Source: Chthonomonas sp. UBA2362 (GTDB taxonomy: Bacteria; Armatimonadota; Fimbriimonadia; Fimbriimonadales; Fimbriimonadaceae). Taken from it: a stretch of 64,000 nt of DNA. The stretch is from positions 732,794 through 796,793 of the forward strand of contig DDTO01000002.1 of NCBI GenBank assembly GCA_002344135.1, written 5' to 3'. Below, in pieces: positions 25,684 through 33,685 of this stretch (positions are counted from its first letter, which is position 1; the number at the start of each line of letters is the position of its first letter). The notes under the pieces were generated by a model that was given only the letters and a program-made list of their open reading frames with translations, was not told where the DNA came from and made no database searches. The position numbers and the translations under genes were made by a program.

Positions 25684-25711
25684 CCGCCCGGCTCGCTTGC
25701 GAGTCGGGCGG
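25684..25711 (+). terminator. Hairpin terminator after flagellin
   Basis: CCGCCCG/CGGGCGG outer stem plus CTCGC/GCGAG inner stem around a TT loop, 31 bp after the flagellin stop, followed by a short T-containing run. Confidence 0.6.
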
Positions 25712-25745
25712 CTTGCTTTGGCCAAGTAGGTTCGCAAAGAAAATC

Positions 25746-25768
25746 GCCCGGCGAGGATCTCGCCGGGC
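25746..25768 (-). terminator. Hairpin terminator, probably for the GGDEF gene
   Basis: Perfect 10-bp stem (GCCCGGCGAG / CTCGCCGGGC) with a 3-nt loop. On the minus strand it is followed by GATTTTCTTT. It lies about 160 bp past the stop of the GGDEF gene. Confidence 0.6.
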
Positions 25769-25929
25769 CAGGAGAGGACTTGAGCGCTAACTCAGCCTTG
25801 AACCGCTCTTTCGTTTACTCCACGCCTAAACATGGAGGGGAGCGTGTTTGGAAATCGAGTTTCCTTATCGCCTATGAGGGGGAAAGACCTGCTAAAGGTT
25901 CGGATGGTGCCAGTAAAAATCAAAAATTG

Positions 25930-26787
25930 CTATCGGGAATGAAAATCGGCAACGACCTGCGCCCTTGTTTTCCGCCGGTACATCTCTCGATCCGCCGCCG
26001 CAAGGAGGTCATCGAGCGTCCTCCCGTCCCTAGACCACTCGCCGACTCCAGCCGAGATCGACACCTCGTAGCCGGCTCGGGAGGCGAGCTCCGACAGGGC
26101 CGAGCCGGTCCGTTCGGCAAAGACCTTTGCGCCGATCCTCGATGTATTGGGAAGCACCGCGACGAACTCGTCCCCACCGAGTCGGGCTATGACGTCGGTC
26201 GATCGGGCAGTTGCCCTCAGCGCATGAGCGACCAGGCATAGGACGTGGTCACCGGTCGCATGTCCGTGGACATCGTTGATCGCTTTGAAGCGGTCGCAGT
26301 CGAAGAGCACGACCGACAGCGGCCGGCGCGAACGCCTTGTCCGCTCGATCGCTCGGCGGGCGAGTTCTGCAAGCGCGAGACGATTGCTTAGCCCCGTGAG
26401 GGGGTCACGAGTAGCCAGGATCTGAGATCGGCGCAGCGCCGTCTCTACCTCCGCGATGATGAAGGTGAGGATAACAAGGGTCGAGGTTCGCAACGCAAGA
26501 TTCAAGGGACCCGCCGACCGCAACGAGTCCGTCGCGACGTCTTGATACGCCAGCCAGATCGAAGTCACTCCGACCAGGACCAGACCGCATCGACGACCCC
26601 CTAATCGCGTTGCCAACCAAATGGGCAGCAAATAGAGGAACCTCAGCGCGAGCAGAAACCCGCTCGCCGTGTCGAGCAGCACAAGAGCCAGAAATCCAAT
26701 CGAGGATAGCACCAGCGTAGGCCACATCCGTCCAGATGTCGCCCGCCGTCCACGCCGCATTCCCGCTCTGCCGCTCACGTTTTCCAT
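25930..26787 (-). CDS. Diguanylate cyclase with N-terminal membrane domain
   Basis: The protein has 285 residues. The N-terminal half holds about four hydrophobic segments (about 22-115). The GGDEF domain follows with TRDPLTGLSNR, FDCDRFKAIND and the active-site motif GGDEF (in RLGGDEFVAVL). RSTD stands exactly five residues before GGDEF, giving an intact RxxD product-inhibition site. It should make c-di-GMP from GTP with feedback inhibition, sensing an unknown signal through the membrane part. It is convergent with flagellin, and a link to motility is a reasonable inference. Confidence 0.92.
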   Translation of the reverse strand: MENVSGRAGMRRGRRATSGRMWPTLVLSSIGFLALVLLDTASGFLLALRFLYLLPIWLATRLGGRRCGLVLVGVTSIWLAYQDVATDSLRSAGPLNLALRTSTLVILTFIIAEVETALRRSQILATRDPLTGLSNRLALAELARRAIERTRRSRRPLSVVLFDCDRFKAINDVHGHATGDHVLCLVAHALRATARSTDVIARLGGDEFVAVLPNTSRIGAKVFAERTGSALSELASRAGYEVSISAGVGEWSRDGRTLDDLLAAADREMYRRKTRAQVVADFHSR

Positions 26788-26850
26788 AGGCTCTACCGAT
26801 ATGATCGGCAGAACCTGACAAAGCGCTCTAGGTTTGAAATTGCGGAGTTT

Positions 26851-27759
26851 CTAACGCCTAGCGGGCGGGTCGACGCCCGCAGAATCGAGCAGGGGGGTCG
26901 GCGGCGATTCCAGCAACCGTTGCAGGACGGCGTCCTCGGGGAAGCGCTCAACGCCTTCCCGTAGGACGGCATACATTTCCGCAAGCATCCCCCGTTCTCG
27001 ATAAGACAGGGAGAGCCAACGGTAGATCTGCGGTAGGGCCTCGAACTCGTCGTCCGAGAGCGCTGCGCGCTCAAGCGACTGGATTCGGGCTCGGTCGAGG
27101 TGGTGGACCGCTTGCCGAAAATCGCGGCGACGAGCGGCCAGGAGATAGCCGATCTCCCCATCGAGAGCGATCGACCGTGGATTCTTTGCCAGCCCCTCGC
27201 GCAGGAGGCCGAGGGCCTTCTCGAGTGAGCGATCACTGCGGTCGCGAGCGATGATCGCGGCTCCCGTCGTCCACCCCGGTAGGAAGGACGGATCGACCCA
27301 GGTCATCAGCCGAAAGAGCGGCAAAGCGCTGACCGGATCGTTGTGAGTGTGCTGCGTCATATCCTTATAGGCCGAGGTAGCCCGCTCGATGTCTCCAAAG
27401 ATCCCTCGGAAGTCCTGCTCGGCGGAAGGAATGACGGTCGTGATTAGTGAGTCGTCGTGCAAAGCGTGGTCGTGATTGTCGATCGAACTCGATCCTCGGT
27501 GATCGCCGGCGACCTCTTGCTCGGTCAGCCGGCGCATTTCAACCCCGTTGTGAAGATACAGATCGGTGCGAAGCCAGAGCCAGCCCGAGAACGTGGTTCG
27601 GAACTGACCCAGCAGCGAGGCGCTTGCGTGTGATTCGTGTGCGTCGAGTCCGGCGGGCTGCCCGGTCGTCGCGAGGGTTGTTTGCCAGCCGGTGGCCGTC
27701 CAGCCTGTCGCAATGGCGAGGCCGCATGTGCCCGAAACGATGAGCCCGACTTGCTTCAT
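26851..27759 (-). CDS. TPR-like secreted or membrane-anchored protein
   Basis: The 302-residue protein has an N-terminal hydrophobic/signal segment (about 3-25). A spacer region is rich in His and Asp (SIDNHDHALHDDS). From about 150 come helical tetratricopeptide-like repeats (PLFRLMTWVDPSFLPGW, ALGLLREGLAKNP, AVHHLDRARI, VLREGVERFPEDA). It is the last gene of the ABC-2 exporter operon, 8 bp after the permease stop with a GAGG site. Function is unknown; a periplasmic partner of the exporter is possible. Confidence 0.65.
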   Translation of the reverse strand: MKQVGLIVSGTCGLAIATGWTATGWQTTLATTGQPAGLDAHESHASASLLGQFRTTFSGWLWLRTDLYLHNGVEMRRLTEQEVAGDHRGSSSIDNHDHALHDDSLITTVIPSAEQDFRGIFGDIERATSAYKDMTQHTHNDPVSALPLFRLMTWVDPSFLPGWTTGAAIIARDRSDRSLEKALGLLREGLAKNPRSIALDGEIGYLLAARRRDFRQAVHHLDRARIQSLERAALSDDEFEALPQIYRWLSLSYRERGMLAEMYAVLREGVERFPEDAVLQRLLESPPTPLLDSAGVDPPARR

Positions 27760-27767
27760 GGTTCGCC

Positions 27768-28544
27768 TCAGATTGCCTGTTTCCTAAACTTGGCCCAACC
27801 GATGGCGAGCATCGCGCCGGAGTACGTGACCATGTAAGCGAGGAGCGCCCCGAGTACCCAAGCGGGGACCGGACCCCAATCGATGTTCGCCGTTCGGCCT
27901 CCTAAATCGAAGAGACCGTATTGCGGCAAGATCGCATTGAGGAACTTGAAAAGCGGCTGGATCGCTGGCGAAGCCTGCTCGTACCCCATCACCAAACCCC
28001 GGACGATCATCGTCGAGCCGAAGGCGAGAATCACGCTCAGGGTGGCCGCGGCCGAGGGCGTCATGAATAGGCTCAGCGTGAAGCTGACCGCACAGACCAC
28101 GACCAATCCCATCATCTTGCCGAGGACGTACTGTGCCATGAGGAGATCGAATCGCACGCCGAAGTTGAGAAGCGCGATCGATGTCAGCGCCGCCAGCGCG
28201 AGGAAAGCGATCCAACTAACGAGGACCGCTCCGATCAGTTTGCCGAAAAGCAAGTCGAAGCGATCGATCGGGCGCGACAGGAGAGGGTAAAGCGTTCGGT
28301 TTTTCACCTCTTCCGGCATGAGCCGGCAAGTGGTGAGAATCGCGACGATCGTCGAGAAAAGACCGAGCACGGTGACGGCGAGATCCTTGACGAATACCTG
28401 CAGCCCTTGCGCCCCGAAGAACCCGAGCGCTCCCGCGCTGAGCATGATCACGAATCCCAAGATCGCGACCACCCACAAGTCCTTCCGGCGGATCGACTCG
28501 AGAACGACGCCCCGGGCGAGCGCGCCCCAAACGGCAAGCTTCAT
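27768..28544 (-). CDS. ABC-2 type transporter permease
   Basis: The protein has 258 residues from the ATG at 28544 with GGGAGGG 5 nt upstream; an in-frame start at 28652 is possible but lacks a ribosome-binding site. Six hydrophobic segments are seen. The N-terminus (RRKDLWVVAILGFVIMLSAG) and the motif EEVKNRTLYPLLSRPIDRFDLLFGKL are typical of NosY-like ABC-2 permeases. It would export an unknown substrate with the ATPase encoded upstream. Confidence 0.85.
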   Translation of the reverse strand: MKLAVWGALARGVVLESIRRKDLWVVAILGFVIMLSAGALGFFGAQGLQVFVKDLAVTVLGLFSTIVAILTTCRLMPEEVKNRTLYPLLSRPIDRFDLLFGKLIGAVLVSWIAFLALAALTSIALLNFGVRFDLLMAQYVLGKMMGLVVVCAVSFTLSLFMTPSAAATLSVILAFGSTMIVRGLVMGYEQASPAIQPLFKFLNAILPQYGLFDLGGRTANIDWGPVPAWVLGALLAYMVTYSGAMLAIGWAKFRKQAI

Positions 28545-28699
28545 CGCGACCCTCCCTGAAACTGGCCCCGGCGAAGGAGCCTCGGCGGCACCCAGCGAAG
28601 ACGCCTCGGCGGTCGCAAAGTGACGATCGAAGCCGCCAACGAGGTCAGGCAAAGCCTGCGCAGCGATGATAGATCTTTGCTCGCGATGGACTTCCTCAT
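28541..28699 (-). CDS. Candidate 52-residue small ORF between ABC ATPase and permease
   Basis: The ATG at 28699 overlaps the ATPase stop (ATGA) and the stop overlaps the permease ATG (ATGA), so it bridges the two genes exactly. The product starts MRKSIASKDLSS, has a weakly hydrophobic stretch (LRRLCLTSLAASIVTL), then is Arg/Pro-rich. It may be a coupling peptide or small transporter subunit. A chance frame in an untranslated spacer is also possible; there is no homology support. Confidence 0.3.
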   Translation of the reverse strand: MRKSIASKDLSSLRRLCLTSLAASIVTLRPPRRLRWVPPRLLRRGQFQGGSR

Positions 28700-29604
28700 G
28701 CTGCCCCCTGAATCGTGTCGACGAAGTAGTCCTCGAGCGAGCCCTCGCGGCTCACGATATCGAGAATCTGGCCACTGCCTTGGACGCGCTCGATGGCCAC
28801 CAGGAGGGCCTCCTTCGTCTCGAAGACAGCCGTAACCGTCCCCGGGGCGATCTCGGTGAGTTCGTCGGTCAGGCCGACCATGGATACGCGGCCTGAGTAA
28901 GTGATGCTGTGCCTACGAAGCTGGTCCTTGAGGGTCGAGACGAGTCGCTCTTCCACCAGGCGGCCCCGATGAATCACCAGGATGCGATCGCAGAGCATCT
29001 CGACCTCGGCGAGTTCGTGGCTCGAGAAGAACAGGGTCGTGCCTTCGTCCCGGCGGGACTTGAGCAAGGTTCGGAGTTCGCGTCGACCGACCGGGTCGAG
29101 CCCGCTGGTGATTTCGTCGAGAACGAGGAGGTCAGGCGAGCCAAGTAGAGATTGCGCGATGCCGACCCGCTGAAGCATCCCTTTCGAGAGCGTCCGGTTT
29201 TGCTTGCCAGCAACGTGAGAGATTCCCAGGAGGTCGAGGAGGTCGTGGGCCTCGGATCGAAGCTGACGGCCCCGAAGGCCCTGCAACTGTCCGTAGAGTG
29301 TCAGTGTTTCGAGCGGAGTAAGGAAGGGATAGTACAGGGCCACCTCGGGCAGGTATCCGATGCGCCGCTTCGCCGACACGCCGCCTGCAGGTTCGCCGAA
29401 CACCCGGCAGAGGCCGGCGATGGGCTGGACGAAGCCCATCAAAGCCTTCAGGGTCGAGCTCTTTCCCGCCCCGTTAGGACCCAGAAAGCCAACCACTTCG
29501 CCGGGCTTGACGGAAAACGAAAGATCACGGACCGCCTCGACGAACGCTCCACTCTTCTGACGGTAGCGGATCGTCAGATCCCGACATTCGATCGCAAGTG
29601 CCAT
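28696..29604 (-). CDS. ABC transporter ATP-binding protein (ABC-2 exporter)
   Basis: The protein has 302 residues with Walker A GPNGAGKSS, Q-loop region YLPEVALYYPFL, signature LSKGMLQR (a variant of LSGGQ), Walker B LLVLDEITSGLDP and switch SSHE. The extra C-terminal domain (about 215-302, ending SLEDYFVDTIQGAA) is typical of CcmA/NosF-like exporter ATPases. It powers the permease downstream. A GAGGAA site precedes the ATG. Confidence 0.92.
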   Translation of the reverse strand: MALAIECRDLTIRYRQKSGAFVEAVRDLSFSVKPGEVVGFLGPNGAGKSSTLKALMGFVQPIAGLCRVFGEPAGGVSAKRRIGYLPEVALYYPFLTPLETLTLYGQLQGLRGRQLRSEAHDLLDLLGISHVAGKQNRTLSKGMLQRVGIAQSLLGSPDLLVLDEITSGLDPVGRRELRTLLKSRRDEGTTLFFSSHELAEVEMLCDRILVIHRGRLVEERLVSTLKDQLRRHSITYSGRVSMVGLTDELTEIAPGTVTAVFETKEALLVAIERVQGSGQILDIVSREGSLEDYFVDTIQGAA

Positions 29605-29778
29605 TTCCTCACCATAGGTGTCGGTGAGTCGAGCCTGAATCCTTAGGTCTTACGCATCAGCCTGGAAACCATGGCACGGTTTTTGCAGCCGAATAGTCCT
29701 AGGTCCTTTGGGGTACAGCCCAGACCTTTGCGAACTCCGGCTTCGGCCCCCAGGTCAGTTAAAAGAGAATCGTTGAAA

Positions 29779-30537
29779 ATGCGAATGGATTTAAGAACAC
29801 TGCTCGTCGCTCTGGTCGCCCTCGGCGCCATTGCGGGAGCCCAAGGCAGGATGGAACCCAACTCGTTTCTGCGGAAGCCCGCTCCGAACAGTTCCGCCCT
29901 GATGAAGCAAGTCGCGACCGACAAAGTCGTGATGGATCGCTATATGCGGCACTTCTCGATGACCGAGACCGAGGTTGCCAATTACTTCTCTACCCTGCGT
30001 CTAGGCAGTCTGCCGGCGGAAGGCGTTTACAGCGTTTACAACGTTCCCAAGAGCGGCGAACTCCGGGCTCGATACTTCCGCCTGCGCAAGGGGACGAAGG
30101 TCTGGGTGGATCTCAAGGGCGAGCCGGTGCTCAAAGAGTCGTGCGGCAACCCGATGACCAAGGGACCCAATCGTCGGCATGACGAAGAGGTGACTCTCCA
30201 CGATGCGGACCGACCGATTCGGCCCTCGGTCGCCGAGGAGGACCAAGTCTTCGTGAAGAACACGTTGCTCGAACCCGATATCCCCATGCTGCTGCCGGAC
30301 ACCCCCGTCGTCGCCGAGCCGCCCCCGATCGTCACGACGACCGGCGAGGCGCCGAACGTGTTTTCCTCCGCGCCGCGGTTTCCTAAGATTTTGGTCCTGA
30401 TTCCGCCTATCCTGGCGGGCACGATCCGACCTCGGCGCAATTCTCCGCCCCCGGTGCCCGAGCCGGCGAGCGTCCTCGTCCTCGCGGTAGGCGCGGCCGG
30501 AGTCATCGCCCGAGGCGTTCGGTCCCGACGGCGCTAA
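29779..30537 (+). CDS. PEP-CTERM surface/secreted protein
   Basis: The protein has 252 residues from the ATG at 29779 (a second ATG lies two codons later). It has a signal peptide (about 1-22), a middle domain with ELRARYFRLRKGTKVWVDL and KESCGNP, and a Pro-rich linker. The C-terminal sorting signal is VPEPASVLVLAVGAAGVIA followed by a basic RSRRR tail, the PEP-CTERM signal processed by exosortase. No exosortase gene is in the window. The GTKV...CGNP module is, as I recall, common in PEP-CTERM proteins of related bacteria. It ends at a strong bidirectional terminator. Confidence 0.8.
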   Translation: MRMDLRTLLVALVALGAIAGAQGRMEPNSFLRKPAPNSSALMKQVATDKVVMDRYMRHFSMTETEVANYFSTLRLGSLPAEGVYSVYNVPKSGELRARYFRLRKGTKVWVDLKGEPVLKESCGNPMTKGPNRRHDEEVTLHDADRPIRPSVAEEDQVFVKNTLLEPDIPMLLPDTPVVAEPPPIVTTTGEAPNVFSSAPRFPKILVLIPPILAGTIRPRRNSPPPVPEPASVLVLAVGAAGVIARGVRSRRR

Positions 30538-30550
30538 GCGCGGCCAAAGT

Positions 30551-30588
30551 CGGGATGCGCGAGGTGGTAACTCACCTCGCGCATCCCG
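30551..30588. terminator. Bidirectional terminator hairpin
   Basis: Perfect 16-bp stem (CGGGATGCGCGAGGTG and its complement) with a 6-nt loop, placed between the convergent genes ending at 30537 and 30612. Flanking T/A runs are short. Confidence 0.75.
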
Positions 30589-30611
30589 GTTTCAATGGAT
30601 CAGGAGGATTC

Positions 30612-31169
30612 CTACAGGTGGGTGCCTGCAGTTAGCATAGAGAAACATCGCCCGAGGCTCTCGACCAGGTCGCGAGTGTCACCGCCGTACGGCGAGCGGC
30701 CTCCGAACTGGTCGATAATGTAGCGCTCGATCGCGATGCCGGCGCTACGACAAGTCTCCGAGCGTGAACCCGACGTCGTCGGTTCGACGAGGGTCATGAG
30801 GGGCGAGAGGACGACTCCCGCACTATGGAACAGGCCGAGGGCATAGAAGAAGTACCGCGTTCCTGCGATGACCGCCTTCTCGCGTCGGGCCTTGTCCGGC
30901 GAGCCGATTTCGTCGGCCACGATCTGCAGGCCACGACCGCACCGGACGATCTCGTCCAAGATGACCCTGGGGTCGAGGGCGAAACGGGTTCCCGCATAGA
31001 GCGGGGGAGGATAGCCCCTGAATCCGTGATCCGTGGACGGCTCCACCTCGTGGATCGGCTGGGATCGGCTCGTCTCCTCGCCGCTGGTTCTAGGCGAGGT
31101 CTCCGAGTTGGATTGGTTAGGGGTCGGACGCGCAGTGCGCGTTTGCCGTGTGGTCATTGCTTGCTTCAT
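30612..31169 (-). CDS. Hypothetical protein, unrecognised
   Basis: The protein has 185 residues from the ATG at 31169 (AAGG 7 nt upstream). The first 50 residues are low-complexity Thr/Arg/Ser-rich. The rest is a helical-looking domain (ALDPRVILDEIVRCGRGLQIVADEI, then RYFFYALGLFHSAGVV and IIDQFGGRSPYGGDTRDLVESLGRCF). No signal peptide and no known domain are recognised. It follows the Asn/Trp-rich gene after a hairpin, so the two may be co-transcribed with attenuation. Confidence 0.6.
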   Translation of the reverse strand: MKQAMTTRQTRTARPTPNQSNSETSPRTSGEETSRSQPIHEVEPSTDHGFRGYPPPLYAGTRFALDPRVILDEIVRCGRGLQIVADEIGSPDKARREKAVIAGTRYFFYALGLFHSAGVVLSPLMTLVEPTTSGSRSETCRSAGIAIERYIIDQFGGRSPYGGDTRDLVESLGRCFSMLTAGTHL

Positions 31170-31202
31170 GGGGCAACCTTGTTTTGATACGTTTTGAGAA
31201 GA

Positions 31203-31229
31203 GGAGCCTCCCCCGTGGGAGGAGGCTCC
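31203..31229 (-). terminator. Hairpin between the Asn/Trp-rich gene and 30612
   Basis: GGAGCCTCC/GGAGGCTCC 9-bp stem with a 9-nt loop 7 bp after the stop of the gene at 31237, followed on the minus strand by a weak CTCTTCTC run; terminator or attenuator. Confidence 0.55.
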
Positions 31230-31236
31230 GAGCTGA

Positions 31237-31632
31237 CTAAGCGTTGCGCTGGGTGTAACCCGCTCCGGCGAAGTCCTGGCTCGGCCCGGTCCATCCGTTG
31301 CGGAAGTTCGGTCCGAAGTGCGGGAAGCCGGGGACACCGGGGACGCCCTGCTGACCCGTGTAGTTCGCCGAGTTCTGCAGAGAGATCATCTGAATCTGCC
31401 AAGCGGTGAACGCTTCGAAGAAGTTGATGAAAAAGGCCTGGAAGAAACCGTGCCACGGGTTGCCGATCGGGCTGCCGTAGTTGGTCGTGCCGCTCCACCA
31501 GTTGGTGTACGGGTTGGTGTTCCAGCCGGAGTACGGATTCGCATTCCACGTATTCCAGGGCCCGAAGCCGTTACTGGTCGGGATGCCGGTGTTCGGCGAG
31601 GTGCAGTTGAAGGGATTCCAGAAGTTGAACAT
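31237..31632 (-). CDS. Asn/Trp/Gly/Pro-rich low-complexity protein
   Basis: The 131-residue protein has GGAGG 6 nt before its ATG. The N-terminal half is an irregular repeat of aromatic residues, Asn, Gly and Pro (for example WNTWNANPYSGW and NPYTNWW). A hydrophobic aromatic helix follows (about 63-80, FFQAFFINFFEAFTAWQ), then a collagen-like GVPGVPGFP stretch. No signal peptide or known domain is seen. The composition resembles structural, coat or phase-separating proteins. It is probably real given the ribosome-binding site and biased composition. Confidence 0.62.
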   Translation of the reverse strand: MFNFWNPFNCTSPNTGIPTSNGFGPWNTWNANPYSGWNTNPYTNWWSGTTNYGSPIGNPWHGFFQAFFINFFEAFTAWQIQMISLQNSANYTGQQGVPGVPGFPHFGPNFRNGWTGPSQDFAGAGYTQRNA

Positions 31633-31772
31633 GTTTGTCCTCCACAGAGTGTCGGCCGTGAGGCCCGTTACTCTTGTCGGAGGCTTGCCCAGGATTCTTC
31701 AGGTCCAGCCCTCGTGGTTTTGCCGTTCCGCTCCAGGCGCCCTAACAGCGCCGAGACGCCGTACCAACTGTT

Positions 31773-31778
31773 CATAAT
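31773..31778 (+). promoter_or_regulatory. -10 box (CATAAT) of the M28 peptidase gene
   Basis: CATAAT 5 nt before the ATG at 31784; leaderless layout. Confidence 0.45.
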
Positions 31779-31783
31779 GCACC

Positions 31784-32953
31784 ATGCTTGCCGCGCTCCT
31801 CGTGCTGGCGACTTTGCCGCAGACCAACCTCATGGAAACTGTCCCACCCGAGGCCCTTCGTGCGACCGTCGAGAAGCTGGCTTCGTTTCAAACTCGAAAC
31901 ACTTTGAGCCCGACGCTCGTCGAGGCGGCGGAGTGGCTGGCGGCAGAGTTTCGCAAGATCCCGGGCATGCAAGTCGAACTGATGAAGTACGTCGCACCGA
32001 AGGGACAGCGGATTCCCGAGGAGCGCGAGGTACTCCAGGTCGTCGCTACTCTTCCCGGCAAGACGGATCGCCGCATCGTGGTTGGCGGTCATCTCGACTC
32101 ACTCAACATCGGAGTAGACCCTGCTACCGGCCGAGCGCCGGGGGCGAACGACGATGCGAGCGGCGTCGCTCTGGCGCTGGAGTGCGCCAGAGCGATGGCG
32201 GGACGCCAGTGGGAGAACACTCTCGTCTTCGTCGGCTTTACTGGCGAAGAGCAAGGGCTGATCGGCTCTCGCGCCCTTGCCGAAAGGGCGCGCAAGGAAG
32301 GCTGGAACATCGAAGCCGTCCTCAGCAACGACACCGTCGGCTCCAGCGGCAACAAGGCCGGACAAAAGGACGAGAAGCGCGTACGGGTGTTCAGCGACGA
32401 GTTCGATCCGACCCCAGCGAGCGACGCTCGACCCGCCCATAGCAGCCGCGAACTAGCTCGGTTCGTCGAGTTCGTGAGTCGGGGCAAGGTCCCGGGGTTT
32501 GGCATCAAACTGGTCCTCCGCGCGGACCGATTCGGGCGGGGCGGAGATCACACGCCTTTCGCGCAGAACGGCTTCGACGCCATCCGGTTCATCGAAGTGC
32601 ACGAGGAATACTCCCGCCAGCACACCGCCGACGATCTCCCCGAACACATGGACTGGAACTACCTGGCGAATGTGACTCGAACCAACCTCGCCGCCCTCAC
32701 GGCTTTGGCTGACGCCGGACCTCGTCCCACCAATGTACGAATAGCTCGAGACCAGGGGCACGACACGAAGCTGACTTGGCGGGCGACACCCGGCGTTAGG
32801 TACGTGGTCTACCACCGCGACACGGCTTCGCCGGTTTGGGAGAAGAGCATCGAGGTCGGGCCGGTAGCAGAGTTCACGGTCGCGGGCATCAACAAGGACG
32901 ACCACTTCTTTGCCGTAGGCGCCGTCGGCGGCGTTCCGGTGCTCGCCCGTTAG
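31784..32953 (+). CDS. Secreted M28-family zinc aminopeptidase
   Basis: The protein has 389 residues with a short hydrophobic N-terminus (possible signal). The M28 catalytic core shows metal-ligand motifs GGHLDSLN, GANDDASGVA, GFTGEEQGLIGS with catalytic Glu-Glu, VLSNDTVG, and the final His in RQHTADD. The last 80 residues form a beta-rich C-terminal domain (TKLTWRATPGVRYVVYHRD), like a fibronectin-type extension. It is predicted to remove N-terminal amino acids from peptides outside the cytoplasm. Confidence 0.88.
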   Translation: MLAALLVLATLPQTNLMETVPPEALRATVEKLASFQTRNTLSPTLVEAAEWLAAEFRKIPGMQVELMKYVAPKGQRIPEEREVLQVVATLPGKTDRRIVVGGHLDSLNIGVDPATGRAPGANDDASGVALALECARAMAGRQWENTLVFVGFTGEEQGLIGSRALAERARKEGWNIEAVLSNDTVGSSGNKAGQKDEKRVRVFSDEFDPTPASDARPAHSSRELARFVEFVSRGKVPGFGIKLVLRADRFGRGGDHTPFAQNGFDAIRFIEVHEEYSRQHTADDLPEHMDWNYLANVTRTNLAALTALADAGPRPTNVRIARDQGHDTKLTWRATPGVRYVVYHRDTASPVWEKSIEVGPVAEFTVAGINKDDHFFAVGAVGGVPVLAR

Positions 32954-32957
32954 CCCT

Positions 32958-33668
32958 TTACGAGCCGTACCCGTTCGGGTGGTAGGTGAACCAGATCGTC
33001 TGCACTTCGGGCAGGCTGCCGAGGTAAGCCCCTCGAGAGCCGATTTGCCAGCCCGACTTCGGGGTCGTGGAGTCCACCGAAAAGACCGGCGAAGTTTGTC
33101 GATCCTGCCCGCCTGGGCCGTCGAGTTGGGAGTACTGGATGGAGTATTTGAACTGGCCGATGGACGCCCAGTCTCCCGCCCGTGACAAATCGTAGGCGAG
33201 GGTTCGGCTCTTGCCGGCCATGCCCGAGGTCATCAGGTCGCCCTGCCAGTTCATTCGGAGCGCATGGGTCGCACTTGGGTTGACCTTGACCGCCACGGTG
33301 AAGTAGCCGTCGGCACTCACGAGCGCATCCTGGGTCGATCGATTCGTCCAACGAACCGTCGACACGTCGATGGGCTTCTTGTCCCAGGTCGCCACGATGT
33401 CCGCTCCCTGCGCCGCACCCATCGTCCCGGCTCTCCGGACGAGGTTCGGGATCGCCAGCGTGACCGTGGCCCCTTTCGACGAGCGGTTCTTGACGACCGT
33501 CAGACTCTGGGTGGATGCGGTCCGGTGGTAGAGCGTGACGATCGCGCTATGGCTGTCGATCGCCAGGGACAGCCCTCCGGCGGCGGCGAGGCCCGGCAGG
33601 CCAGTATAGAACCCGGTGAGCGTGGGGGTCGACGTCTGTAGGAGCAGGCTAGCGATCGCGCAAGTCAT
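32958..33668 (-). CDS. Secreted hypothetical protein
   Basis: The protein has 236 residues. A short hydrophobic N-terminus precedes a beta-rich body (SAIVTLYHRTASTQSLTVVKNRSSKGATVTLAIP; FTVAVKVNPSATHALRMNWQG). The C-terminal part contains GGQDRQTSPVFSVDSTTPKSGW. No known domain is recognised. TATAGT lies 8 nt before the ATG. Its stop is 4 bp from the convergent peptidase stop. Confidence 0.6.
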   Translation of the reverse strand: MTCAIASLLLQTSTPTLTGFYTGLPGLAAAGGLSLAIDSHSAIVTLYHRTASTQSLTVVKNRSSKGATVTLAIPNLVRRAGTMGAAQGADIVATWDKKPIDVSTVRWTNRSTQDALVSADGYFTVAVKVNPSATHALRMNWQGDLMTSGMAGKSRTLAYDLSRAGDWASIGQFKYSIQYSQLDGPGGQDRQTSPVFSVDSTTPKSGWQIGSRGAYLGSLPEVQTIWFTYHPNGYGS

Positions 33669-33676
33669 CGCCGAAG

Positions 33677-33682
33677 ACTATA
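33677..33682 (-). promoter_or_regulatory. -10 box (TATAGT) before the secreted hypothetical gene
   Basis: TATAGT 8 nt before the ATG at 33668, in the 17-bp gap after lepB. Confidence 0.4.
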
Positions 33683-33685
33683 GCA

